Notes under the pieces: model-generated
Databases searched by the model: none
What the model was told of the DNA's origin: nothing
Seen by the model: only the letters and a program-made list of their open reading frames with translations
Assembly (NCBI GenBank): GCA_937877515.1
Contig: CALFIX010000050.1
Location: 1-34,430 of the forward strand
Reading direction: 5' to 3'
Source of the DNA: an uncultured Treponema sp.
GTDB taxonomy: Bacteria; Spirochaetota; Spirochaetia; Treponematales; Treponemataceae
DNA length: 34,430 bases
Program-made: the position numbers and the translations under genes
Shown: in pieces, positions 15,722-23,537 of the stretch
Layout of the letters: each line of letters starts with the position of its first letter
Position numbering within the stretch: the stretch's first letter is position 1

Positions 15722-17713
15722 ATGACTCCCATAAACATTTGTATTGAATTAATATCAGACAGTTCCCATTTCTCAAGTTCTCAGGATTTAGAAAAAAAAT
15801 ATATAGAGCTTTATAAACCATTGCTTTCTTTTTTATATACTCATCCAAAATTAAAGATTACTTTTTCTTTTTCAGGACAGTATCTTGATTTTTTTGAAAC
15901 AAACCATAAAGAAATATTACTTCTTTTAAGTGAACTTTCTGGAAGAAATCAGATAGAAATTTTAGGAGGAGGGTATCATTCTCCTATTTTTCCTTTATTA
16001 TTTTCTGTTGATAGAAGTGGTCAAATAGAGCTTTTAACATCTACTTTACGTTCTACAATTGGTAAACGTCCACGAGGGGCTGTTCTGTTTGGAAGCATTT
16101 GGGATCCTTCTTTGATAACCACACTTCAATCATGTGGAATTGAATATATACATTTAGACAGTTCCCTTATTCCAACTTCAAAGAAAACATTTTATCCCTT
16201 AATTACTAGTGAACAGGGAAAAAATGTAAAAGTTCTTCCATGGTATAAGGAGCTTTTACCGGAATCTAAAGAAACTTTTTCTCTGTGGTTAGAAAGAATT
16301 TATAAATCCATTAAAAAAGAAAACGTAACTTCCTCAGATATAAAACAGGGATTTTCCTCCATAATTTCACTTGCATTTACAGAAGAAAAATTTTTAGAAT
16401 TCTTTTCTGGAGAGTGTTTTAAAACTTTTTCTTCAATTGAATATACAGGAAATATAAATGACATTTCTTTTACATTACCTTCATTGTATTTAAAAGATGC
16501 AAGAAAGTTTATTCCTTCCTATATTCCAGCTGGTATGGACTGGAATATTGCTCAGTGGGCAAAAAGTGCATTCTGTAAAAGTGAAAATAAAAGTCATTTT
16601 CCCTTAACAATATATGATTATCTGAATACGTATGTACAAAATAAACATCTTTATGAACGCATGATGAACATTAGCGTTATGCTTTCTCAGCTTCATGGCG
16701 GCGATAAATTTAGAAAAACTGCTGCGTATAAAAAATTGTGGGAATCTCAAAGTGGTTATAATTATTTAACACCATCGTTAGGATTACCTGCAATTGCAGA
16801 AAAAAGGCATAATGCATTTTTTCTGTTAAACGAAGCTGAGATTCTTATTAGAGAATGTAAACCTTTAAAAGAATCTCTGACTAATTATGACTATAATGGT
16901 GACGGACTTTCTGAGTATTTATGTAGAATGGAAAATTATCAGGCTGTAATTTCTTTACTTGCAGGGCAAATTATAGAATTTGATTCTCTGGCATCTAAAG
17001 CAAATTATGCTTCAAGCCTTTCTAGAAATGAATTATTTGATAAAGTTCAGGATGATTATCAGAGAGGTTTATTTGTAGAACATCTTTTTGAAGTTGAGCA
17101 AATTAAGCAATATAATTCTCTTGAAAAAGTTGGGAACGGTGTTTTTTCCAGAATTCAGTTTTATGAAAGAAAAATTGACTCAAAACGTAAAGAAATTCAT
17201 TTAGAAGGACAAGGAGAGTTTTCTTCACTAAAGCTTCCTGTTACACTAAGAAAAAATTACATAATGTCTTCTAGTGGTTGTACGGTTCAGTACATACTTA
17301 GGAATGACGGACCTCTTCCTTTTAAGGCAGTCTTTGTCGTAGAACTTAATTTTTCACAGACAAACTTTGTGCAGGATGGAAAGCAGTATTCTTTAGAGCT
17401 GATTGAGCATGAAAATAAAAAAGAATTATTTGACAGGTCTGCATACAAAACTTCAAGTGGAGTCTCTTTTGTTCAGATTTCAGACGTTCCAGGAAAATTA
17501 GCTTTTGTTTTAGAGCCGAATGAAGATTCAGGCTTTTCAACGAATTTAATTTCCTTTTCTCGTCCAGGAGATGACGGAAAACCTCGGGAGACTTCAAGCA
17601 CTAGAGTTGTTTCCCTTTATTGGAATGTTGAACTTTCTGCAGGAATGGAAATTGAAAAAAATATCAGCCTGAGCATTATTCAGTCAAAGAAAAAACGCTC
17701 TGTTTCAAAATAA
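15722..17713 (+). CDS. GH57-like protein with DUF1925/1926-type C-terminus, apparently catalytically dead
   Basis: This 663-residue homologue belongs to GH57 alpha-amylase/4-alpha-glucanotransferase enzymes. The fold signature is clear: YIELYKPLLSFLYTHPKLK, FSGQYLDF, NQIEILGGGYHSPIFPLL, then RSGQIELLTSTLR. The C-terminal half resembles the DUF1925/DUF1926 beta domains of amylases. Every catalytic motif is altered. The N-terminal HxHQP is missing. The nucleophile motif GGGFYEP is GGGYHSP (Ser87 for Glu). The DDGEKFG acid motif is FTEEKFL (Phe219/Thr220 for the two Asp). The AERVWEP stretch is FGSIWDP. I infer a non-catalytic or re-tasked carbohydrate-binding protein. It has no signal peptide. 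It is the last gene of the rnf-like operon, 3 bases after rnfB, and a terminator follows. Confidence 0.75.
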   Translation: MTPINICIELISDSSHFSSSQDLEKKYIELYKPLLSFLYTHPKLKITFSFSGQYLDFFETNHKEILLLLSELSGRNQIEILGGGYHSPIFPLLFSVDRSGQIELLTSTLRSTIGKRPRGAVLFGSIWDPSLITTLQSCGIEYIHLDSSLIPTSKKTFYPLITSEQGKNVKVLPWYKELLPESKETFSLWLERIYKSIKKENVTSSDIKQGFSSIISLAFTEEKFLEFFSGECFKTFSSIEYTGNINDISFTLPSLYLKDARKFIPSYIPAGMDWNIAQWAKSAFCKSENKSHFPLTIYDYLNTYVQNKHLYERMMNISVMLSQLHGGDKFRKTAAYKKLWESQSGYNYLTPSLGLPAIAEKRHNAFFLLNEAEILIRECKPLKESLTNYDYNGDGLSEYLCRMENYQAVISLLAGQIIEFDSLASKANYASSLSRNELFDKVQDDYQRGLFVEHLFEVEQIKQYNSLEKVGNGVFSRIQFYERKIDSKRKEIHLEGQGEFSSLKLPVTLRKNYIMSSSGCTVQYILRNDGPLPFKAVFVVELNFSQTNFVQDGKQYSLELIEHENKKELFDRSAYKTSSGVSFVQISDVPGKLAFVLEPNEDSGFSTNLISFSRPGDDGKPRETSSTRVVSLYWNVELSAGMEIEKNISLSIIQSKKKRSVSK

Positions 17714-17718
17714 TTTTA

Positions 17719-17757
17719 CTTTAAGGCACCTAAAGCTTAAGCACCTTAAAGCTTTTT
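17719..17757. terminator. Likely terminator between the GH57-like gene and rfbA
   Basis: Inverted arms CTTTAAGG (17719-17726) and CCTTAAAG (17744-17751) are followed by CTTTTT. The interval also contains a near-direct repeat, GCACCTAAAGCTT/GCACCTTAAAGCTT. The stem is AT-rich, so strength is uncertain. It sits exactly between two convergent stop codons. Confidence 0.55.
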
Positions 17758-17759
17758 AA

Positions 17760-18632
17760 CTATAAATTTGCAATAAATTTTAAATATTCACCATAGGTAG
17801 TCTTATATTCGCCGGCAAGCTTTAGTAAGTCATCTTTCTTTAGCCATCCGTTTTTGTATGAAATTTCTTCAATACAGCTGACATACATTCCCTGACGCTT
17901 TTGAATCGTTGCAATAAAATTACTTGCCTCTAAAAGTCCGTCATAAGTTCCTGTGTCAAGCCAAGCCATGCCTCGGCCTAAAAGTTCTACATTTAATGCA
18001 TTTTTCTCCAGGTAGGTGTTATTAACTGTTGTAATTTCAATTTCTCCGCGAGCACTTGGTTTTACATTTTTTGCAATTTGAACAACGCTATTATCATAAA
18101 AATATAAACCAGGAACCGCATAATTACTTTTAGGTTCTTTTGGTTTTTCTTCTATTCCTAAAACTTTTCCTGTTTTATCAAATTCAACAACACCGTATGC
18201 CGTAGGGTCTTTTACATAGTAGCCAAAAATTACGGCTCCTCCTGCTGTATTTACTTTTTCTGCCGCATTTTTTAATGTGCGCGTAAACGACTGTCCGTAA
18301 AAAATATTATCTCCAAGAACTAAAGCAACGCTGTCGTTACCTATAAATTTTTCTCCAACAATAAAAGCGTCTGCAAGTCCCCTTGGTTTTTCCTGAACTG
18401 CATATTCAAAATGAACTCCAAGCCAGCTTCCGTCACCAAAAAGTTCTTCAAAAAGTTTTATATCACGTGGAGTTGATATAATTAATATGTCTCTAATCCC
18501 AGAAAGCATTAAAACGCTTAATGGATAATAAATCATAGGTTTATCATAAAGTGGTAGAATCTGTTTAGAAACAGCTTTTGTAATAGGGTAGAGGCGAGTT
18601 CCGCTACCTCCTGCCAGGATTATTCCTTTCAA
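17760..18632 (-). CDS. rfbA: Glucose-1-phosphate thymidylyltransferase
   Basis: This 290-residue cytoplasmic enzyme makes dTDP-glucose from dTTP and glucose-1-phosphate, the first step toward dTDP-rhamnose and related surface sugars. Full-length family features are present: the MKGIILAGGSGTRLYP nucleotide-binding start, the KQILPLYDKPMIYYPLS motif, VLGDNIFYG, GYYVKDPTAYGVVEFD, GIEEKPKEPKSNYAVPG and WLDTGTYDGLLEAS. The start codon is TTG. It is the only start giving the conserved N-terminus, and AAGGAGA lies ~8 bases upstream. The next dTDP-sugar genes (rfbB, C, D) are not adjacent, so the gene stands alone here, flanked by convergent and divergent neighbours. Confidence 0.95.
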   Translation of the reverse strand: MKGIILAGGSGTRLYPITKAVSKQILPLYDKPMIYYPLSVLMLSGIRDILIISTPRDIKLFEELFGDGSWLGVHFEYAVQEKPRGLADAFIVGEKFIGNDSVALVLGDNIFYGQSFTRTLKNAAEKVNTAGGAVIFGYYVKDPTAYGVVEFDKTGKVLGIEEKPKEPKSNYAVPGLYFYDNSVVQIAKNVKPSARGEIEITTVNNTYLEKNALNVELLGRGMAWLDTGTYDGLLEASNFIATIQKRQGMYVSCIEEISYKNGWLKKDDLLKLAGEYKTTYGEYLKFIANL

Positions 18633-18671
18633 TTTATTTTCTCCTTTTGGTTAAGTAAAAACGTAATTAAT

Positions 18672-18700
18672 ATTTTAATTCAAAAAAAGTCTTTCTGCAA
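18672..18700 (-). promoter_or_regulatory. Candidate rfbA promoter overlapping a small palindrome
   Basis: Minus strand: TTGCAG (18700-18695), a 17-base spacer, TAAAAT (18677-18672, 5 of 6). The -35 overlaps a 10-base palindrome, CAACATGTTG (18698-18707), which could be an operator but may be chance. Confidence 0.35.
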
Positions 18701-18733
18701 CATGTTGTAAAAAATGAAGAATTAGGGTAGAGT

Positions 18734-19669
18734 ATGCACATTATGAATATGGAAGCTTTTGTTCTTGGCTGTGGTGGGATGATGCCTTTACCTTATAGGC
18801 ATTTAACTTCTGTGTTATTGCGTAGAGATGGAGACCTCTTTCTTTTTGATGGAGGAGAAGGAACACAGGTCTCCTTGAGAAGATTAAATTTAAAATGGAA
18901 AAAGATAAACGCAATCTTTATTTCTCACACTCATGCAGACCATGTAACAGGACTTCCCGGCATTTTAATGCTGAGTGCTCAGGTTGACAGAACTGAGCCT
19001 CTTTATATATTTGGACCTCCCAAAATTGCTGAATATATAGAAACAAGCCGAAAAGTTTTAGACATGTATATTAATTATCCAATAATTGTAAAAGAAATTG
19101 TTGCACCGTGTGTCGTTTATGAAGGAAAAGATTTTTATGTAAGAGCTTTTCCTTTAGAGCATACAAAAACATGCGTTGGATATACTTTAGAAGAATTAGA
19201 TAGACCTGGAGAATTTAATCCAGAAAAGGCTCTTGAATTAAAAGTTCCGAGAGGCCCCTTATGGGGAAAACTTCAAAAAGGAGAGTCTGTCATAAATTTA
19301 GATGGAAACACTGTAGAGCCTGAACAAGTTGTTGGAAAACCTAGAAGTGGCAGAAAATTTAGTTTCGTAACAGATACGTTATATTTACCAGGCATTGCGA
19401 ACGAAGTTAAAGGAAGTGACCTCTTGATTTGTGAGGGAATGTTTGCAAGGGATTGTGCAGAGCAGGCAAAAGAAAAAAAACACATGACCTCTACACAGGC
19501 TGCAACAATTGCAAAAGATGCCAATGTTAAGAGAATGGCTCTTATTCATTATAGTCCACGGTATACAGATAGAGATTTGGAAGTTTTATTAAAAGAAGCT
19601 TGCGAAGTATACCCCAATACAGAGCTTACTCGCGACAGAATGCATTTTGAAATTCCTTATGAAGATTAA
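18734..19669 (+). CDS. rnz: Ribonuclease Z
   Basis: This is a 311-residue metallo-beta-lactamase-fold endonuclease that trims tRNA 3' trailers. The zinc motif SHTHADH (His65, His67, Asp69, His70) is intact. The FDGGEGTQ motif, EHTKTCVGYTLEE and the late IHYSPRY motif are typical of RNase Z. The start at 18734 has AGGG 6 bases upstream; in-frame ATGs at 18743 and 18749 are alternatives. It opens a tight plus-strand string with the ABC transporter genes and folC, with gaps of 2-3 bases. Confidence 0.92.
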   Translation: MHIMNMEAFVLGCGGMMPLPYRHLTSVLLRRDGDLFLFDGGEGTQVSLRRLNLKWKKINAIFISHTHADHVTGLPGILMLSAQVDRTEPLYIFGPPKIAEYIETSRKVLDMYINYPIIVKEIVAPCVVYEGKDFYVRAFPLEHTKTCVGYTLEELDRPGEFNPEKALELKVPRGPLWGKLQKGESVINLDGNTVEPEQVVGKPRSGRKFSFVTDTLYLPGIANEVKGSDLLICEGMFARDCAEQAKEKKHMTSTQAATIAKDANVKRMALIHYSPRYTDRDLEVLLKEACEVYPNTELTRDRMHFEIPYED

Positions 19670-19671
19670 AA

Positions 19672-20421
19672 ATGAGAAATGATTTTTATATAAAAGCAAG
19701 TGATTTTTCAAAGTCCTATGATTCCGGCACTAAAAAAAAGTATGCTTGTACTTCAATAAATTTCAATGCATTTCCTGGAGAAATTTCTGTTTTTCTAGGT
19801 CCAAACGGAGCCGGAAAATCAACTTTCCTAAAAGCACTTGCAGGCATTCATAATTCTTCATCCGGTATAATTGAATTGAATAAGATTTCAGATGACGTTT
19901 TTCTAAGGGAAAATGTAGGTTATGTTTCGGAAAATCCTAATTTAAATTTATCTTTTACTGTAAAAGAAGAGCTTTTATTTAATGTGCAAATTTATAACTC
20001 CTCATTAAAAGATGATTTTATTTTAAAAGCTGTAGAAGTTTGCGGATTAAATGATGTGCTGGAAAAGAAAATAAAAACTCTGTCAAAAGGCTTTATGCAG
20101 AGAGTAAGTCTTGCATCTGTTCTGTGCAGGAATCAAAGTGTATTAATAATGGATGAATTTTCTGCAGGTCTTGATCCAAAGGCCCAACAAAAGCTTATAA
20201 GCTTTTTAATTGAATTTTCAAAAGAAAGAATTTTAATAGTTTCTACACATAATGTTTCAGAGGCAGAAAGGCTTTGTAAAGATAAGGGTAATATTTTTAT
20301 AATGAACAACGGAAGACTTTTAAAGTCTGGTTCGGTTTTAGAACTGTTAAGTGAAAGTAAAAAAAACAGTTTACAAGATGCTTTTTTATTTTTTTTAGAT
20401 GAAAAAGATTTAGGAGAGTAA
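19672..20421 (+). CDS. ABC transporter ATPase (Gld-like system)
   Basis: This 249-residue ATP-binding subunit sits on the cytoplasmic side of a membrane ABC complex. It has Walker A GPNGAGKST (residues 43-51), signature LSKGFMQRVSLA, Walker B VLIMDEFSAGLDP, and the switch His in STHN. It is most like the ATPases of ABC-2/GldA-type exporters. It begins 2 bases after rnz and ends 3 bases before a permease fused to a Gld-type auxiliary domain, so the three genes form one system. In gliding Bacteroidota GldA/F/G support motility; in spirochaetes the function is unclear. Confidence 0.88.
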   Translation: MRNDFYIKASDFSKSYDSGTKKKYACTSINFNAFPGEISVFLGPNGAGKSTFLKALAGIHNSSSGIIELNKISDDVFLRENVGYVSENPNLNLSFTVKEELLFNVQIYNSSLKDDFILKAVEVCGLNDVLEKKIKTLSKGFMQRVSLASVLCRNQSVLIMDEFSAGLDPKAQQKLISFLIEFSKERILIVSTHNVSEAERLCKDKGNIFIMNNGRLLKSGSVLELLSESKKNSLQDAFLFFLDEKDLGE

Positions 20422-20424
20422 CTT

Positions 20425-22656
20425 ATGGAAGCTATAAAACCAGAATTACATAATCTTCTAAAAAAATACCTGTATACTCTTTTAAAAGATAAATTTTTAT
20501 ACATTCTTTCTTTTTTGTTTTTTTCATTTTGTTTATTAGTTTTTTTTATTTTTTCTTCGCTTTTTACTGCTGATGGAAAAACAGACCTGCACAGCTTCTT
20601 TTCTTTAATTCCTTATGTCTGTATTCTTGTTATTCCAGCGTTGGGTTCTCTGTTTATAAATAAAGGTGAAGAAAATTATTTACCTTTTTCCTCGTTAAAA
20701 ATTATTTTAACAAAAAATCTTTCTCTCAATATTTGTTTTTTATTATTTTTCCTTTTCCCGACAATTGTTATTCCTGTATCCGTCAGTTTTTTAGGAAATG
20801 TGGAATTGGCTCCCGTACTATGTGCATATCTAGGACTTATTCTGTTTGCACTCCTTTCATTTTCTTTTGTTATCTTTTTTAATGCTTTGATTTATAATAA
20901 TGGAATTGCTTTTTTAATAAATGCATCTTTTTTATTTGTTTTAGTTTTTTCATATAAGCTTTCAATTTATTTTCCAAATTCTGTTTTGTTAAATTTTTTT
21001 ACAAAAGTACTTTCTTTTTACTGGCATTTTGATTCTTTCAGCAAAGGAATTCTTGATTCACGGGATATTTTATATTTCTTAATTTTTACAACTATTTTTA
21101 CATTTCTTACATTCCTTGTCATAAAAAAAAGAGCAGAAAATAAATCTCCGTTAAAAAAAGTTTGTTTAGTTTTTTTTGTCACACTACTTTTATTTTATGT
21201 TGATTTTACTCATTTTTATTTTAGAATAGATACAACTCAAGCAAAAGAATTTACTGTTTCAGAATACAGTAAAACGTTACTTTCAGAAATTTCAGAACCA
21301 ATTTCTTTTTACTTTTATAGATCAAGAAGCTTAAAAAATCTTTATCCTCAGATTAATGATGTAGAAGAATATCTTAATCATTTTACGGGAGAATCTTCTT
21401 TTGCCTCACTTAACATAATTGATCCTAAAAAATCAAAAGATTCTTTACTGGAAGCTAAATTGTTAAACTTAGGCATAGAAAAACAAACCATAAAATCTTA
21501 TTCAGAAGAAGAAGCCGTTTACTCATGCATTGTAATTGAATACGTCGGCGAAACAGAAGTAATTCCGCTTGTGTTAAATACAGATACACTTGAATTTGAT
21601 TTGGATTTTAGCTTAGAGCATTTAATACGAAATTTTAAACCAACTGTTCAAGTGATTGCAGGAAACGGCTACAGTTTAGAAAATGATTACTCACTTGTCA
21701 TTCCCTGGCTTAAGACAAAGGGCTTTAATGTAATTCAGACGTATTTTCCTTCAGAAAGTGATGGACTAAATAAGCCTGCGTTTTCTATTTTAGAAAATAT
21801 TCCTCTTGTGTTGCTGGGCTCAGCTCATGCAACATACGAAGACGCACAAGCCTTAAAAGCTTATATAAATAATGGAGGAAAGGCTTTGCTTTTTACATCT
21901 CCATTTACAGTTGATTTAGAAAATAACTGGGAAGTTATAAACTCTTATGACCAGGTTTGTTTTATGCTTTCTGATTATGGAATTTATTTCAGCGACTCAT
22001 TACTTTGCGATAAAAACTGTTACAAGCTTTTATTGGAAGGTGAAAATAATTCTAGTGAAAGTATAAGTTATACCTTATGGCCAAGCCTTTTAAAACAGAA
22101 AAATGCCTTAAATGGATTAAATACTTATTGGCCCGTTGCTTTAGAGACAGACCAAAGTGTTTCAGGAGATTTTAATCTTGCTTTGGAAAAATCGTTATAT
22201 ACAAGTGCCTTTTCATGGATTTACGAGAAAACAGATGATTCATTTATAACAAATCCTTTTTTGATTCCGCAAAGTCCTGAAGAAAACTCTTTATATAAAT
22301 CTTATGCTGTAGCAGTAAAAGCTTTTAGAGAAAAAGATCTTTCTTTTATTCTTACTTCTGATCAATATATGCTGCATTCTTCATTTTTGACTCTTACATA
22401 TAATGATGATTATGATGTCAGAGCTTATAATTATTTAACGGATAATCTTTTATTGCTTTACGGAAAAGAAAATCTTTTAAGCTTAAAAAATAAAAATGTT
22501 GTAGATAAAAGTCTTTATAAGATTAAAGGTAAAAGTATTTTAAAAGTCGCCCGGAACTCCATTTTTATTTGCCTGGCATTTGATATTATTTATCTAGCAT
22601 TTGTTAGAGTTTTATTTTTAATTTATAGAAAAAAAATCCAGGAGAAATTTATATGA
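20425..22656 (+). CDS. ABC-2 permease fused to a GldG-like auxiliary domain
   Basis: This 743-residue membrane protein has about six transmembrane helices in residues ~20-260, as in GldF-type permeases. A large exported region (~275-690) follows that resembles the ABC_transp_aux (GldG) domain: RIDTTQAKEFTVSEYSK, a YLNHF helix, LNIIDPKKSKDS, VIEYVGETEVIPL, then VQVIAGNGYSLENDY and a later LLFTSPF. It ends in a last helix (~710-735). GldF and GldG are separate genes in Flavobacterium; here they read as one polypeptide with no frameshift. It overlaps the next gene by 4 bases. The transported substrate is unknown. Confidence 0.8.
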   Translation: MEAIKPELHNLLKKYLYTLLKDKFLYILSFLFFSFCLLVFFIFSSLFTADGKTDLHSFFSLIPYVCILVIPALGSLFINKGEENYLPFSSLKIILTKNLSLNICFLLFFLFPTIVIPVSVSFLGNVELAPVLCAYLGLILFALLSFSFVIFFNALIYNNGIAFLINASFLFVLVFSYKLSIYFPNSVLLNFFTKVLSFYWHFDSFSKGILDSRDILYFLIFTTIFTFLTFLVIKKRAENKSPLKKVCLVFFVTLLLFYVDFTHFYFRIDTTQAKEFTVSEYSKTLLSEISEPISFYFYRSRSLKNLYPQINDVEEYLNHFTGESSFASLNIIDPKKSKDSLLEAKLLNLGIEKQTIKSYSEEEAVYSCIVIEYVGETEVIPLVLNTDTLEFDLDFSLEHLIRNFKPTVQVIAGNGYSLENDYSLVIPWLKTKGFNVIQTYFPSESDGLNKPAFSILENIPLVLLGSAHATYEDAQALKAYINNGGKALLFTSPFTVDLENNWEVINSYDQVCFMLSDYGIYFSDSLLCDKNCYKLLLEGENNSSESISYTLWPSLLKQKNALNGLNTYWPVALETDQSVSGDFNLALEKSLYTSAFSWIYEKTDDSFITNPFLIPQSPEENSLYKSYAVAVKAFREKDLSFILTSDQYMLHSSFLTLTYNDDYDVRAYNYLTDNLLLLYGKENLLSLKNKNVVDKSLYKIKGKSILKVARNSIFICLAFDIIYLAFVRVLFLIYRKKIQEKFI

Positions 22657-23534
22657 AAAAAATAGCAGGAAAAAAAGCTTTGTTATATTTTTATTTTTTA
22701 GACCTTTTTCTTCTTTTAATTCTAGTTTTAAGCTTTATTCCTTTCGGAAAAAGAAAAAAAATAGAAAATATTGAATCAAGTTTTATATCACTAGATGATA
22801 TAAAGGAACTAAAAAAAATCAGCATCTCAGAAGTTAAAGGTGGACAAAGAGAAATCGTTAATTTATATATTGACTCAGAGCTTAATTTTTATTACGGAAG
22901 TGATTCGCCTTCTAATAATAAGCTTTTTTGGCCTTGTGATAAAAAAAATGTCGATGATTTATTAAATGTTTTCCTTAAGCCAAGAACTTTTTTTGTAAAA
23001 GCCCGTAATGTTCGTTATTGGGATAATCTTGGAGTTGATGAAAAAAATGCGTCGTCCATAACCTTTTATGGAGAAGGAGATAAAATTCTTTCCATGCTTT
23101 ATTTTGGTTTTGAAGACAGTCTTACAAAAAGAATTTCTTTTAGGACTTGGAAAGAGCAGATAGTTTATGAAACAGAAGATGATGCTGAATATTACCTGCA
23201 AACCTCACCTTCATTTTGGGCAGATCCATTCCTTTATCCAATCTGCATTACGGAATATGAAAGAAATAAAGCTGAAAAAGGTTTAAGACGTGGCCTTATT
23301 GAAGCCTTAATTCCCAGAGAGGGGCTTGAACCTGAAAAAATAATTAGAAAAGATTTTGAAAATGGAGCTTCAATAAAATTAAATTTATATCTTAAAGATT
23401 CTGAATACATTGTAATTCCAGAATTTATACCGGGTCCTGCATTTACAGAAAAAGCAAGGAAAGTTTTAAATAAATTAAACTACAGGTATTCAATTAGTCT
23501 TTATACTGCACAAAAACTTTTTGAAGAGGAATAA
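22653..23534 (+). CDS. DUF4340-like exported/anchored protein of the Gld-like ABC system
   Basis: This 293-residue protein has an N-terminal transmembrane anchor (~8-31) and a single exported domain. The layout and the late motifs (LYFGFEDSLTKRISFRT, AEYYLQTSPSFWADPFLYP) fit DUF4340 proteins, which commonly follow GldG-like genes. An ATGA-type overlap with the permease and a 3-base gap to folC place it in the operon. No enzymatic motif is visible. It probably partners with the GldG-like domain outside the cytoplasmic membrane. Confidence 0.65.
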   Translation: MKKIAGKKALLYFYFLDLFLLLILVLSFIPFGKRKKIENIESSFISLDDIKELKKISISEVKGGQREIVNLYIDSELNFYYGSDSPSNNKLFWPCDKKNVDDLLNVFLKPRTFFVKARNVRYWDNLGVDEKNASSITFYGEGDKILSMLYFGFEDSLTKRISFRTWKEQIVYETEDDAEYYLQTSPSFWADPFLYPICITEYERNKAEKGLRRGLIEALIPREGLEPEKIIRKDFENGASIKLNLYLKDSEYIVIPEFIPGPAFTEKARKVLNKLNYRYSISLYTAQKLFEEE

Positions 23535-23537
23535 AAA

